This document shows, piece after piece, positions 1-8,729 of a stretch of DNA of 64,000 nucleotides. The DNA comes from Pseudomarimonas arenosa (GTDB taxonomy: Bacteria; Pseudomonadota; Gammaproteobacteria; Xanthomonadales; Xanthomonadaceae). Positions within the stretch are counted from its first letter, which is position 1. Each line of letters begins with the position of its first letter. The translations under genes were made by a program, and so were the position numbers. Where the stretch lies: contig NZ_JACYTR010000009.1 in the NCBI RefSeq assembly GCF_014841215.1, positions 99,251 to 163,250 of the forward strand, in the 5' to 3' direction. Below the pieces are notes generated by a model, which ran no database searches, had not been told where the DNA came from, and saw only the letters and a list, made by a program, of their open reading frames with translations.

Positions 1-1
1 C

Positions 2-796
2 TTCGACAATCGCTTTGAGCGCGAGCTGCAGACCCGCCTGCAAACGATTCGTGAGCTGCGTTACTCGGTGGAGCGCAAGTGTCTGCGCTTGTACTACCAG
101 CCGCAGGTGCGCTTGGCCTCGGGCGAAGTATTCGGCGTCGAAGCCCTGGTGCGCTGGCAGCGCACGCCGGGCGAACTGGTCTCGCCACTGCTGTTCATCC
201 CGGCCGCCGAGGACTCGGGTCACATCGTCACCATCGGCGAATGGATCCTGCGCCAAAGCTGTATCCAGCAGCAGGTCTGGGCCAAGCGCTATGGCCGTGA
301 TCTGCGCATGGCAGTGAACGTGTCGATGCGGCAGCTGAAGGATCCGGATTTCCTCGGCATGGTGCGCGAGGTGGTGGCACAGACCTCGATCAATCCCCAG
401 CATCTAGAGTTGGAAGTGACCGAAAGTCTGATGATGGAAGACACCCTTGGGCTCAGCGCGATTCTGCAGCAGGTGCGCGATATGGGCATTGGCGTGGCGA
501 TCGACGACTTCGGCACCGGCTATTCGTCCTTGAGTCACTTGCAGCGACTGCCGATCGACCGGCTGAAGATCGATCGTGCCTTCATCACAGGCCTGAACCA
601 GAATGCCGAAGATCAGGTGATTGCTGCCCTGGTCATCAATATGGGGCATCTGCTGCATCTGCAGGTGATCGCCGAGGGCGTTGAGACCGCCGAGCAGCGC
701 GATCGACTGCTGGCCATGGGCTGCGATGACGGGCAGGGATACTTCTTCGGCAAGCCGATGCCGGCTGACGAACTGGCGCGGCAATTGTTTGGATGA
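2..796 (+). CDS. EAL-domain cyclic-di-GMP phosphodiesterase, C-terminal part (gene starts before the window)
   Basis: The frame is open from base 2 to the stop at 796, so this is the 3' part of a longer gene. A GTG at 68 exists but the reading frame continues through it. The visible part is a complete EAL domain: the signature EALVRW, the ESL motif, DDFGTGYSSL, the lysine in RLKID, the EGVET glutamate and QGYFFGKPMP are all present. By family knowledge this is a catalytically competent c-di-GMP phosphodiesterase. The missing N-terminus probably holds sensor and/or GGDEF domains, which cannot be seen here. A hairpin follows the stop within 15 bp. Confidence 0.93.
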   Translation, partial: FDNRFERELQTRLQTIRELRYSVERKCLRLYYQPQVRLASGEVFGVEALVRWQRTPGELVSPLLFIPAAEDSGHIVTIGEWILRQSCIQQQVWAKRYGRDLRMAVNVSMRQLKDPDFLGMVREVVAQTSINPQHLELEVTESLMMEDTLGLSAILQQVRDMGIGVAIDDFGTGYSSLSHLQRLPIDRLKIDRAFITGLNQNAEDQVIAALVINMGHLLHLQVIAEGVETAEQRDRLLAMGCDDGQGYFFGKPMPADELARQLFG

Positions 797-808
797 AATC
801 CTTCCAGA

Positions 809-829
809 CTTGGTGCAAACTGCACCAGG
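809..829 (+). terminator. Stem-loop just after the EAL gene
   Basis: A 9-bp stem (one G-U pair) with a three-base loop AAC starts 12 bp after the EAL stop codon. No clear T-run follows, so termination is inferred from position only. It could instead belong to the leader of the porin gene at 990. Confidence 0.4.
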
Positions 830-849
830 CGGGGGATGTTTAACGAATT

Positions 850-863
850 GCAAACGAGTTTGC
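850..863. promoter_or_regulatory. Palindrome GCAAAC-GA-GTTTGC in the porin leader
   Basis: A perfect 6+6 inverted repeat with a 2-bp centre lies about 130 bp upstream of the TorF-type porin start, in the 193-bp gap between the EAL gene and the porin. The size fits a dimeric repressor operator. The regulator is unknown. The core resembles published PsrA/TetR-type half-sites in a general way only. Confidence 0.25.
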
Positions 864-989
864 GGCGGGCCAAGATCGATCCGCCGGTCCACCGATCCGT
901 GTCCGTCGGGGGTAGGGAGCAGGCCACCGAGCCGGGCGGATACAGGCACCACCCAACTTAAACTGCCAGTCCAACCGTTAGGGGGAAGT

Positions 990-1682
990 ATGCGCAAGAC
1001 CCTTTTGTTTCTCGCCCTTGCAGGCTTTGCCGGCAGCGCATCTGCTGGTTCTTTGACCTCCACCGTGACTGTCGCCTCTGACTACCTGTTTGATGGTGTC
1101 AGCCAAACGCAAGGTGATGACAACGGCGACTTCAATCCCGCCTTGCAGGTCAGTCTCGACTATGCCTGGGACAATGGATTGTATGTCGGTACCTGGGCCT
1201 CCAATGTCGATTTCGGCGATGACGATCCTGCAGACCTGGAGGTCGATTTCTACGGCGGCTACGCCGCTGAAACCGAAAGTGGCTTCGGCTGGAATGTCGG
1301 CTTTGCCCACTACACCTATGCCGGTGCGCCGTCCGAGGGCTATGACTACACCGAGTTCACCGTCGGCGTCACGCTGACCTCGGGTACCGAGCTCTCGCTG
1401 TGGTATACCGATGACGATGACGTCTTCGCCGGCCAGGCCTATCGGGTGAAAGGCAAGCACAGCTTCGACCTGGGCAACGACTGGTCGCTGGATCTTGAAG
1501 GCACCTACACCGACAAGACCGATCTTGACGAGGATTTCTTCCACGGCCAGATTGGTGTTTCTCATCCGCTGGGGCCGTTCAGTGCCTATCTCGGCTACTC
1601 CGATACCGACCTCGACGATACGCCGCAGGCCGACGGTCGATTCCTGTTCACCCTGTCTGCAGACGTGACCTGGTTCGAATAG
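990..1682 (+). CDS. TorF-type putative outer-membrane porin (Gcw_chp family)
   Basis: The 230-aa product begins with a clear Sec signal peptide (MRKTLLFLALAGFAGSASA). It then has the TorF/Gcw_chp family opening (TSTVTVASDYLFDGVSQT), where the family usually has 'DYxFRGxSQ'. The rest is alternating aromatic/polar beta strands rich in Asp, ending in Trp-Phe-Glu, as in an outer-membrane barrel. The ATG at 990 is chosen over more upstream codons because GGGGGAAG lies directly before it and the signal peptide starts there. The gene is monocistronic, with a strong hairpin 26 bp past the stop. The transported substrate cannot be deduced. Confidence 0.85.
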   Translation: MRKTLLFLALAGFAGSASAGSLTSTVTVASDYLFDGVSQTQGDDNGDFNPALQVSLDYAWDNGLYVGTWASNVDFGDDDPADLEVDFYGGYAAETESGFGWNVGFAHYTYAGAPSEGYDYTEFTVGVTLTSGTELSLWYTDDDDVFAGQAYRVKGKHSFDLGNDWSLDLEGTYTDKTDLDEDFFHGQIGVSHPLGPFSAYLGYSDTDLDDTPQADGRFLFTLSADVTWFE

Positions 1683-1707
1683 TCCGAACTGGGGCTCGCC
1701 GTTGATC

Positions 1708-1734
1708 GCACGCCCGGCCTCGCGCCGGGCGTGC
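1708..1734 (+). terminator. 11-bp GC-rich stem-loop after the porin gene
   Basis: Perfect arms GCACGCCCGGC and GCCGGGCGTGC enclose the loop CTCGC, starting 26 bp after the porin stop. The stem is very stable but no T-tract follows, so it may act as a terminator or an RNA 3'-end stabiliser. Confidence 0.6.
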
Positions 1735-1845
1735 TGCGTCTGGCGCCAGTATTCTCGCCCCGACTGAGCACCGCTGATCGCGGCTGTGCTGCTGGCTGTC
1801 GTTGCCGACTGGCGCGAATCGAGCCGGCAGCGCACACTTCGCGCC

Positions 1846-2898
1846 ATGCCTGCGAGATCGACCTTTCGTCCGCCTGATTTCTGTCGACTACCGCTGCTGT
1901 TCACCAGTCTGGTGGCGGCGCAACTGGTAGTGGTGGTGCTGGCCCTGGCACCACGGCGCTCCGACCCCTGGACCTTGGAAGAGTTCGTCGCTGCCAGTAC
2001 CTGGGCACTGTGGTTGATGTTGTTGTCGATCCTGGTGCTGTGCAAGGCGCGACCCTGGTTGGCCAGACTATGGACCCCCTTGGGTGCCGGTCTGGCCTGG
2101 GCCCTGCCGGTGGGTTTGTCGGCTCTGGCCGCTTATCTGGTGTACCTGCTCGACCCGGTGTTTGGCTTTCATCTGGAGAAGTCCTTTCCTGGCGGTGGCG
2201 GCTTCGCCGGGCGGGTAAGCGCGGTGGCCGCGGTCCTGTCAGCGGCGCTGATGCGCTACTACTACGTGCAGGAGCAATGGCTGCAGAACGAACGCGCCCA
2301 GGCCCGGGCGGCGGTTGATGCCTTGCAGGCCCGTATCCGGCCGCACTTTCTGTTCAATAGCCTGAACAGCATCCTCAGCCTGCTGCGCCGCGACCCGGTC
2401 AGCGCCGAGTGGGCGATCGAGGATCTTTCCGACCTGTTCCGTGCGGCCCTCGGTGCCGGCCAGGGCACTGCCTCGCTGGAGGAAGAACTGTCGTTGTGTC
2501 GGCGCTATCTGGCAATCGAGCAATTGCGGCTCACCCACCGGCTGAAGGTCGAATGGCAGATCGACGCCGATGTGCCAATGGACATGCAGTTGCCGCGGCT
2601 GACCGTGCAGCCGCTGGTGGAGAACGCGGTACATCATGGTATTTCCAAACTGCCCGAGGGCGGACTGCTGCATATCGCGCTGTCGCTGAAGGGCAAGCAG
2701 TTGCAGGTGCACATTCAGAATCCGTTGCCGGACAAGCGCGAAGCCTCGACCGGCAGTCAGCACGCCGTGTCGAACATCGAGCAGCGACTGGCGTACCATT
2801 TTGCCGATCAGGCAGCATTGCGGCGTTATGAAGAATCCGGGAGCTATCATTGTGTCTTGCTGATTCCGCTGGTGAGCGAGTCGTCCGGCTCACGATGA
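1846..2898 (+). CDS. algZ: LytS/AlgZ-type membrane sensor histidine kinase
   Basis: The N-terminal ~130 residues contain four hydrophobic segments. They are followed by the His_kinase domain with the phospho-acceptor motif IRPHFLFNSLN and the N-box LVENAVHHG, and then a compact ATPase region. This is the AlgZ/LytS family, which signals to LytTR response regulators. It lies upstream of an AlgR-like regulator and hemC, the same order as algZ-algR-hemC in Pseudomonas. The ATG at 1846 (MPARSTFRPP) is preferred over an in-frame GTG at 1786. Neither has a strong ribosome-binding site, so the start is uncertain. The stimulus is unknown. Confidence 0.85.
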   Translation: MPARSTFRPPDFCRLPLLFTSLVAAQLVVVVLALAPRRSDPWTLEEFVAASTWALWLMLLSILVLCKARPWLARLWTPLGAGLAWALPVGLSALAAYLVYLLDPVFGFHLEKSFPGGGGFAGRVSAVAAVLSAALMRYYYVQEQWLQNERAQARAAVDALQARIRPHFLFNSLNSILSLLRRDPVSAEWAIEDLSDLFRAALGAGQGTASLEEELSLCRRYLAIEQLRLTHRLKVEWQIDADVPMDMQLPRLTVQPLVENAVHHGISKLPEGGLLHIALSLKGKQLQVHIQNPLPDKREASTGSQHAVSNIEQRLAYHFADQAALRRYEESGSYHCVLLIPLVSESSGSR

Positions 2899-2994
2899 CT
2901 CGATTGCCAGGCAGCGTCGGGCCATGGTGCGGTTGCTCGCGAGTGACGCGGCGTTGGGCGGTCGGGTCAGGTGGCGAAGATGCCGGATTCGAGC

Positions 2995-3011
2995 TTGAAC
3001 AGGACGTTCAA
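2995..3011. promoter_or_regulatory. Palindrome TTGAAC-N5-GTTCAA upstream of algR
   Basis: TTGAACAGGACGTTCAA lies in the 199-bp gap between the kinase and the response regulator, about 90 bp before the algR start. A near-identical site (one base different, in opposite orientation) lies at 7520-7536 upstream of the SLC13 permease. The symmetry and 11-bp half-site spacing suggest a dimeric regulator's operator. No regulator is assigned. Confidence 0.4.
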
Positions 3012-3097
3012 ACTTCAAGTTGTCGGATCAATGGTGGCATTATCGGCACAGGTGTGGCTCCAGCCCGCGAGGGCCCGGCCGAGGGAGGACAGATTTC

Positions 3098-3832
3098 ATG
3101 CGGGTGCTGATCGTTGATGATGAACCGCTGGCACGCGACCGCTTGGCCGATTTGCTGGCCGATCATCCCGAGATCGAACTGGTGGGGGAGGCGGAGAACG
3201 GCCGCGAAGCCTGCGAACGGGTCATGGCGGGCAATGTGGATCTGGTGCTGATGGATGTGTCGATGCCGGTGATGGACGGGCTGGAAGCTGCGCGGCATAT
3301 GGCCACGCTCAATCCGGCCCCGGCCGTGGTGTTCTGCACCGCCTATGACGAGCACGCACTGGCCGCCTTTGATGCCGGCGCGGTCGACTACTTGATGAAA
3401 CCGGTGCGCGCCGAGCGACTCAGCGAATCGCTCGGTCGGGCGCGTCGGTTGGCACCTGCCGCCCTGGATCAGTTGCAAAAGGCCGATGGTCAGGACAAGC
3501 GGCGCAGCCATCTGTGCGCCCGCCTGCGCGGCAGCATGCGCTTGATCCCGATTGAAGAGATCTATTACTTGCAGGCCGACGAGAAGTACGTGGTGATCCA
3601 CCATGCCAATGGCGAGGATCTGATCGAAGATTCGCTGAAGTCGCTGGAATCTGAATTTGCCGACCGGTTTCTGCGCATTCATCGCAACTGCCTGGTGGCG
3701 ATGGACGAACTACAGGAGTTGCGTCGTGGCCCAGATGGTCATACCCGGGCGCGGCTTCGCCATGTCAATGAGTTGCTCGATGTCAGTCGTCGCTGTCTGC
3801 CCCAGCTGCGCAAACGTGTGGTTGAGTTGTGA
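3098..3832 (+). CDS. algR: AlgR-like LytTR response regulator
   Basis: The 244-aa protein has a receiver domain (acidic pocket D7-D8, phospho-acceptor D53 in [12 protein letters not shown], conserved Lys in LMKPV) followed by a LytTR DNA-binding domain from about residue 140 ([15 protein letters not shown]...[11 protein letters not shown]). The start is fixed by GAGGGAGGA at 3081-3089 before the ATG. It is the partner of the kinase upstream, and its stop overlaps the hemC start. In Pseudomonas the homologue controls alginate, twitching motility and virulence. No alginate biosynthesis genes are in this window, so the regulon here is unknown. Confidence 0.92.
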   Translation: MRVLIVDDEPLARDRLADLLADHPEIELVGEAENGREACERVMAGNVDLVLMDVSMPVMDGLEAARHMATLNPAPAVVFCTAYDEHALAAFDAGAVDYLMKPVRAERLSESLGRARRLAPAALDQLQKADGQDKRRSHLCARLRGSMRLIPIEEIYYLQADEKYVVIHHANGEDLIEDSLKSLESEFADRFLRIHRNCLVAMDELQELRRGPDGHTRARLRHVNELLDVSRRCLPQLRKRVVEL

Positions 3833-4749
3833 GGTCGCTGCGCATCGCAACGCGCAAGAGCGCCCTGGCGCTCTGGCAGACCGAACACGTGGCCGCGCGC
3901 CTGCGAGCGATCGAGCCGGGATTGCAGGTTGAGCTGGTCCCGCTGTCGACCCGCGGTGACGAGGTGCTGGATCGATCGCTGGCCGCCATAGGCGGCAAGG
4001 GCCTGTTCCTGAAGGAACTGGAACTGGCCATGGAGCGTGGCGAGGCCGACTGTGCGGTGCACTCGCTGAAGGATGTACCGATGGAGCTGGAACCGGGCTT
4101 CGAGATGCCCGCCATCCTGCAGCGCGCCAACCCCTTTGATGCCTGGGTCAGCGCGGAATTTGCTGACCTGCAGGCCTTGCCGGCCGGCGCCGTGGTCGGT
4201 AGTTCATCATTGCGTCGCCAGGCACAGCTGAAAGCCCGCCGCCCCGATGTCGAGGTGCGTGACCTGCGCGGCAACGTCAATACCCGGCTGGCCAAACTCG
4301 ATGAAGGACAGTATCAGGCCATCGTTCTGGCCTGCGCCGGATTGCAGCGATTGGGGATGGATGAGCGCATCCGCCAGACCCTGGCCGCTCCCGACTGGCT
4401 GCCGGCGCCGGCGCAAGGGGCGATCGCCATCGAATGCCATCACAGCGCAGTCCGCTGGATCGACTTGTTAAGGGAGCTGGATCACGCCGAGACCCGGCTG
4501 CAGGTCAGCGCTGAGCGAGCCATGAACCGCCGCCTGCACGGCAGCTGCCAGGTGCCGGTGGCGGCCTATGCCGAACGCGATGGCGAGCGTTTCATACTGC
4601 GTGGGCTGGTCGGCGATGCCGGTAGCGGCGAACTGGTCCGGGCCGCCGCCGGTGCCGTGGTCAAGGAGTTGACCCAGGCCGAGGCGCTTGGTGTCGAGGT
4701 CGCCGAGCACTTGTTGGCGCAGGGTGGCCGCCGATTGCTCGGCGGCTGA
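3829..4749 (+). CDS. hemC: Hydroxymethylbilane synthase (porphobilinogen deaminase)
   Basis: The 306-aa enzyme joins four porphobilinogen molecules into hydroxymethylbilane in tetrapyrrole synthesis. Visible signatures are [53 protein letters not shown] and the dipyrromethane-cofactor cysteine C240 in HGSCQVP. Length is normal for the family. The GTG start overlaps the algR stop (GTGA), so translation is coupled. In Pseudomonas hemD follows; here it does not, and the next gene is convergent and unrelated. Confidence 0.97.
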   Translation: MRSLRIATRKSALALWQTEHVAARLRAIEPGLQVELVPLSTRGDEVLDRSLAAIGGKGLFLKELELAMERGEADCAVHSLKDVPMELEPGFEMPAILQRANPFDAWVSAEFADLQALPAGAVVGSSSLRRQAQLKARRPDVEVRDLRGNVNTRLAKLDEGQYQAIVLACAGLQRLGMDERIRQTLAAPDWLPAPAQGAIAIECHHSAVRWIDLLRELDHAETRLQVSAERAMNRRLHGSCQVPVAAYAERDGERFILRGLVGDAGSGELVRAAAGAVVKELTQAEALGVEVAEHLLAQGGRRLLGG

Positions 4750-4761
4750 TCTGCCGGTGCA

Positions 4762-5514
4762 TTACTTGATGTTGTAGACCAGATTCACCGTGGTCAGGGT
4801 GTCGCTGCTCTGCACGCCGGGGTCGGTCTCGGAGTTGTAGCGCCATTGAATGCCGGCCTTCAGGGCAAAGCGGCTGTTGATGGCAACGCTGACACCGAGG
4901 TCGTTCTGGGCGAAGGTGTTGTCATCGCCGCTTTCCACCAGCAACAGATTGCCGATCGAGGTGGTTTCCGTCAGCTGGTGCTTGTAGTCGATCTGGCCGC
5001 GCAGAATCGCACCGGTCTCGGTTTCACCGCTGCTGGCCACCTTGGCGCGGCGATAGCCTGGACCGACTTCGGCCGACAGCTGGGTGGTCTCGTTGTCGAT
5101 CGCCTGATAGCCGTAGCTCAGAGCAAATGTGGTCTGGTTCTCGTACGAGGCGAAGTCGTCCTGCTCGTAGCGCACTGCGCCAACCCAGTAGGCGCGCTGG
5201 TTCATCTTGATCGCGCTGGATGCGCCGAGCTCGTAGCGATTGGCGGTCAGGTCGAAACGCTCGTCCGGTACGCCATCGTTATCGAAATCACCCTTCACCT
5301 CGCCTTTCGAGCGCAACGCTGCCAGATGAAACTTGTGCTTCCAGCGCTCGTCTTCGTTCTCAAGATTGAGTTTGGTGTTAAGGTTCTCCGAGCGAGCATT
5401 GCCGCGGGCAACCGCAAGGCCGAGCTCGCCGGTGCCCGACCAACCACCCGTTTCTTCAGCCGCGCTGACGCCACCGGCCAGCAGGAGAGCAAAGGGAATC
5501 AAGGATATGCGCAT
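4762..5514 (-). CDS. DUF481 (YdiY-like) outer-membrane protein
   Basis: The 250-aa product has a Sec signal peptide (MRISLIPFALLLAGGVSAAEE). It then matches the DUF481 pattern: WSGTGELGLAVARGNARSENLNTKLNL, followed by amphipathic strands and a final aromatic-containing strand ending VNLVYNIK. Family members (YdiY, 'salt-induced outer membrane protein') are predicted 12-strand barrels of unclear function. It is convergent with hemC, with only 12 bp between the stop codons, and separated by about 170 bp from the permease gene upstream, which lies on the same strand. Confidence 0.87.
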   Translation of the reverse strand: MRISLIPFALLLAGGVSAAEETGGWSGTGELGLAVARGNARSENLNTKLNLENEDERWKHKFHLAALRSKGEVKGDFDNDGVPDERFDLTANRYELGASSAIKMNQRAYWVGAVRYEQDDFASYENQTTFALSYGYQAIDNETTQLSAEVGPGYRRAKVASSGETETGAILRGQIDYKHQLTETTSIGNLLLVESGDDNTFAQNDLGVSVAINSRFALKAGIQWRYNSETDPGVQSSDTLTTVNLVYNIK

Positions 5515-5683
5515 AGGATTCTCTCAGTAGGACAATGGGAAAGGGCATCGCTACGCGCCGCTGAGGCAGCCGATGCCATGGCCCGCCGAGCGCGGAGCCG
5601 AACGGGCCGGAGGATACCCCGATACGGACTGCCTCAAGTGAACAAATGGTGGCCGAAAGGGCGCAACCAGGGCAGCACAGCGC

Positions 5684-7450
5684 TCAAAACGGGAAAATCT
5701 TCGGGATCAGCCACACCGCCAGACCCCAGAACAGCAGGTTCAGCGGCAGACCGATGCGCAGGAAGTCACTGAAGCGATAGCCGCCAACGTTGTAGACCAT
5801 GGTGTTGGTCTGGTAGCCCACCGGCGTGGCAAAGCTGGTTGAGGCGGCGAATGCGACGGCGATCAGAAACGGTGTCGGGCTGACCCCTAGCGAGACTGCG
5901 CTGGCGAAGGCGATGGGTGCTAGCAGCACAGCGGCGGCGTTATTGCTCATCGCTTCGGTCAGCACCGCAGTCAGCAGGTAGATGCCGGCCAGCACGATCA
6001 GCGGATCCTCGCGACCCAGCACATCAAGCACTGCGCCGACCAGGATGCTGGCGGCACCACTTTGCTGCAATGCGATACCCAGCGGCAGGACGCCGGCCAA
6101 TAGCATGATCACCCGCCAGTCAATTGCCTCGTAGGCGTCTTCCGGATCGATGCAACGCAGCAGCATCAGGGCCACGCAGCCAATCAGGGCGGACACCACG
6201 ATCGGCATGTCGAGCAGGGCGGCGGCGCCGACCACCCCGGCCATCACCGCGATCGACCACCAGGCGCGGCGTGAGCTCGACGCTTCGTCCTCGCGCTCGG
6301 ATAGAACGATCAGATTGGCATTGCTGCGCAGAAACGGCATTTCGCTGGCCGGCGCCAGCATCAGCAGAATGTCGCCCAGTTGCAGGCGCACGTCGCGCAG
6401 CTTGCTGCGGACGATGCCGCTGCGGCGCTGAATGGCCAGCACGCTGGCGTTGTAGTGCCATTGAAAATCGAGCTCGCCCAAGGAATGGCCGGCGAAGCGC
6501 GAACCCGGCGCCACCATGGTTTCGGTCAGCACCAACTCGCTGCTGGCAAAACTGGAATCGCGCAGCCTGAACTCAGGCTGCAGGTCGAGCTTGTACTCCT
6601 CGCGCATCTGGGTGAGGTTGGGCCAGTCGCCGCGTGCCAGCAGAGTGTCGCCTTCCTGCAGTTTCTGCGCCCGCGGAGACCAGACCTCCTCCTCGCCGCG
6701 CAGCAGCTCCAGCACATACACGCCGAAGCGCTCACCCAGCTTGGCGTCGGATACCGATTGTCCGATCAGTGGTGAGCCCTCCTGAACACGCAGTTCAGTG
6801 ATGTACTTGGCCAGGCCATAGGTGTCGGTCAGCTCAGCCTGTCGGTGTGAGGGCAGCAGCCAGCGGCCAATCGTCATGATGTAGACGACGCCTGCAACCG
6901 CGCAGGCCAGGCCCAACGGCGCAAACTCGAACAGGGTGAATCCCGGATGCCCGAGGTCGTGCGCAATCGAATTGACCAGCAGGTTGGTGGAGGTGCCGAT
7001 CAAGGTGCAGACGCCGCCCATCTGCGCGGCATAGGACATCGGAATCAGCACTTTCGAGGCTGAAAAGCGGTTGCGTGCCGCCACCATCAGTACCACCGGC
7101 AGGAATACCGCCACCGCAGCCGTGTTGTTGACGAAGGCCGACATCGCGGCCAGGCATAGCATGGTGACCAGGGTAAACATGGAGGCGTTCTGCAACCGCG
7201 ACAGCAGCCGCGACACCACCCGCAAGGCGCCGTTGCGTGACAGGGCCGCACTGAGCACGAACATCGCCGCCACGGTGACCGTGGCCTCGCTGGCAAAGCC
7301 AGACAGCGCCTGCTCCGGTTTCACCAGGCCCAGCAGAAGCAGGGCGCTGAGCGAAAGCAGAGCGACCACATCCACCGGCAGCCGCTCGCTGACAAACAGC
7401 AGCACCGTTGCCAGCAACACTGTCAAGGTCAACAACGCTTCGATGGGCAT
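5684..7450 (-). CDS. SLC13-family anion permease with two TrkA-C (RCK-C) domains
   Basis: The 588-aa protein has about five N-terminal membrane spans and a paired conserved Asn motif (SAFVNNTAAVAVFLPV; the second copy is EAMSNNAAAVLLAP). Two TrkA-C-like soluble domains lie at about 210-290 and 305-385 (GSPLIGQSVSDAKLGERFGV; GSRFAGHSLGELDFQWHYNASVLAI), followed by the second membrane half. This split architecture is typical of the sulfate/dicarboxylate 'SLC13 family permease' group. Substrate is not determinable. It is divergent from the WYL regulator at 7758, and a palindrome lies about 70 bp before its start. Confidence 0.9.
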   Translation of the reverse strand: MPIEALLTLTVLLATVLLFVSERLPVDVVALLSLSALLLLGLVKPEQALSGFASEATVTVAAMFVLSAALSRNGALRVVSRLLSRLQNASMFTLVTMLCLAAMSAFVNNTAAVAVFLPVVLMVAARNRFSASKVLIPMSYAAQMGGVCTLIGTSTNLLVNSIAHDLGHPGFTLFEFAPLGLACAVAGVVYIMTIGRWLLPSHRQAELTDTYGLAKYITELRVQEGSPLIGQSVSDAKLGERFGVYVLELLRGEEEVWSPRAQKLQEGDTLLARGDWPNLTQMREEYKLDLQPEFRLRDSSFASSELVLTETMVAPGSRFAGHSLGELDFQWHYNASVLAIQRRSGIVRSKLRDVRLQLGDILLMLAPASEMPFLRSNANLIVLSEREDEASSSRRAWWSIAVMAGVVGAAALLDMPIVVSALIGCVALMLLRCIDPEDAYEAIDWRVIMLLAGVLPLGIALQQSGAASILVGAVLDVLGREDPLIVLAGIYLLTAVLTEAMSNNAAAVLLAPIAFASAVSLGVSPTPFLIAVAFAASTSFATPVGYQTNTMVYNVGGYRFSDFLRIGLPLNLLFWGLAVWLIPKIFPF

Positions 7451-7757
7451 GCCAACGTGACTCCATGTGGTCGAAGTTGTGGTCGAACTCGCACTCTTGT
7501 TGATCCAGTGTGATGGCGTTGAACATCCTGTTCAACTTCAGGTCACGCGGGTGCGCTGGCGTTGAACAGGCTAACGCCAGGCCGGCCCCGACTCGCGGAC
7601 GCCTGTCAGGCTACGGCGTTTCCGAGCGCCAAGACTTCAATCCGCAGGTCCCAATATCGCTTTGTTGACTCAGTCCACCGGGTGCCGCCTCACTCTACAC
7701 TGGCAACCGGGCGCGTGGCTGCGCAGAATGGCTGCAGATGAACTGGAGTCGGCGTGG
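7451..7757. promoter_or_regulatory. Divergent intergenic region with palindrome GTTGAAC-N5-GTTCAAC
   Basis: This 307-bp gap separates the minus-strand permease from the plus-strand WYL regulator and must hold both promoters. A 7+7 inverted repeat lies at 7519-7537. Its core differs by one base from the site at 2995-3011, read on the opposite strand. A further partial copy (GTTGAACAG) occurs at 7562-7570. The WYL regulator next door is a plausible but unproven binder. No other conserved element was recognised. Confidence 0.45.
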
Positions 7758-8729
7758 ATGGATCGCTACGAACGCATATTGTCTCTGCACCGCCTGCTGT
7801 CGGCGGCGCGCTACCCGGTGTCGCTGCAGCGCCTGATGGAAGAGCTGGAATGCTCGCGTGCCACGGTGTACCGCGATGTGGCCCACCTGCGCGACGCGCT
7901 GGGGGCGCCGATCGAGAAAAGCACTGAGCCCGAGGGGTTCTACTATCAGCACGATGGTGGGCAGCGCTTCGAACTGCCCGGGCTGTGGCTGACCTCGGAC
8001 GAGCTACACGCCCTGCTGGCAGCGCATCAATTGTTGGCGCGAACCGGGCCCGGGGTGTTGTCCTCTGCCCTGGCACCGTTGAAATCGCGTATCGATGCCC
8101 TGCTGGCAGAGCAGGCCGGCGGCAAGCGTTTTCCGGTCGAGCGTGTGCGGGTGATCGGCGCGGCAACCCGCGATCTGGACGAGGCCGCTTTCCGCGCCAT
8201 CGCCACCGGCGTGCTGGAGCGTCGGCGACTCAGCTTCGAGTACCGTGCGCGCTCGACCGACGCCAATAGCACGCGTCGCGTTTCGCCGCAGCGGCTTACC
8301 CATTATCGCGATAACTGGTATCTCGACGCTTTCGATCACGACCGCGAAGCACTGCGCAGCTTTGCCGTCGACCGCATGCGACAGCCACGCTGTGAGGAAG
8401 TGCCTGCGATCGATCTGGCTGAGGACGAACTTAACAGTCACTTTGCTAGCAGCTACGGCATCTTCTCCGGCGCCGCCAAGGGATGGGCGATGATTCGCTT
8501 CTCGCCCCATGCAGCACGCTGGGTGGCTGATGAACACTGGCATTCCAAGCAACAGGGTCAGCTGCTGGCCGATGGTAGCTATGAGTTGCGGCTGCCCTAC
8601 TCCAATCCGAAGGAACTGCTCATGGATGTGATGCGCTACGGACCGGATGCCGAGATCGTCGAGCCGGCCAGCCTGCGCTCGGAGGCCAAGATCACCCTGC
8701 AGCTGGCGCTAGCCAACTACAGCGCATGA
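7758..8729 (+). CDS. YafY-family HTH/WYL transcriptional regulator
   Basis: The 323-aa protein starts MDRYERILSLHRLL and has an HTH_11-type winged helix (VSLQRLMEELECSRATVYRDVAHLRDALGAP). Then come a WYL domain (about 140-225, with NWYLDAFDHDREALRSFAVDRM in place of the usual WYL core) and the WCX extension. YafY/PafBC-type proteins sense small ligands or nucleic acid through WYL. The ATG at 7758 has GGAG at 7744-7747. In-frame upstream codons at 7662 and 7728 would add an atypical N-terminus. Its stop overlaps the lipase start (ATGA), so the two are cotranslated. Confidence 0.9.
   Translation: MDRYERILSLHRLLSAARYPVSLQRLMEELECSRATVYRDVAHLRDALGAPIEKSTEPEGFYYQHDGGQRFELPGLWLTSDELHALLAAHQLLARTGPGVLSSALAPLKSRIDALLAEQAGGKRFPVERVRVIGAATRDLDEAAFRAIATGVLERRRLSFEYRARSTDANSTRRVSPQRLTHYRDNWYLDAFDHDREALRSFAVDRMRQPRCEEVPAIDLAEDELNSHFASSYGIFSGAAKGWAMIRFSPHAARWVADEHWHSKQQGQLLADGSYELRLPYSNPKELLMDVMRYGPDAEIVEPASLRSEAKITLQLALANYSA

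Noticed and set aside
1786..1845. Extended N-terminus of the AlgZ-like kinase from GTG 1786
   Set aside because: The added 20 residues are polar and Arg-rich, sit close to the terminator hairpin and do not resemble the family; ATG 1846 gives a more normal start.
978..2045. 355-codon minus-strand frame across the porin and kinase start
   Set aside because: It spans two genes and a terminator hairpin and has no family resemblance.
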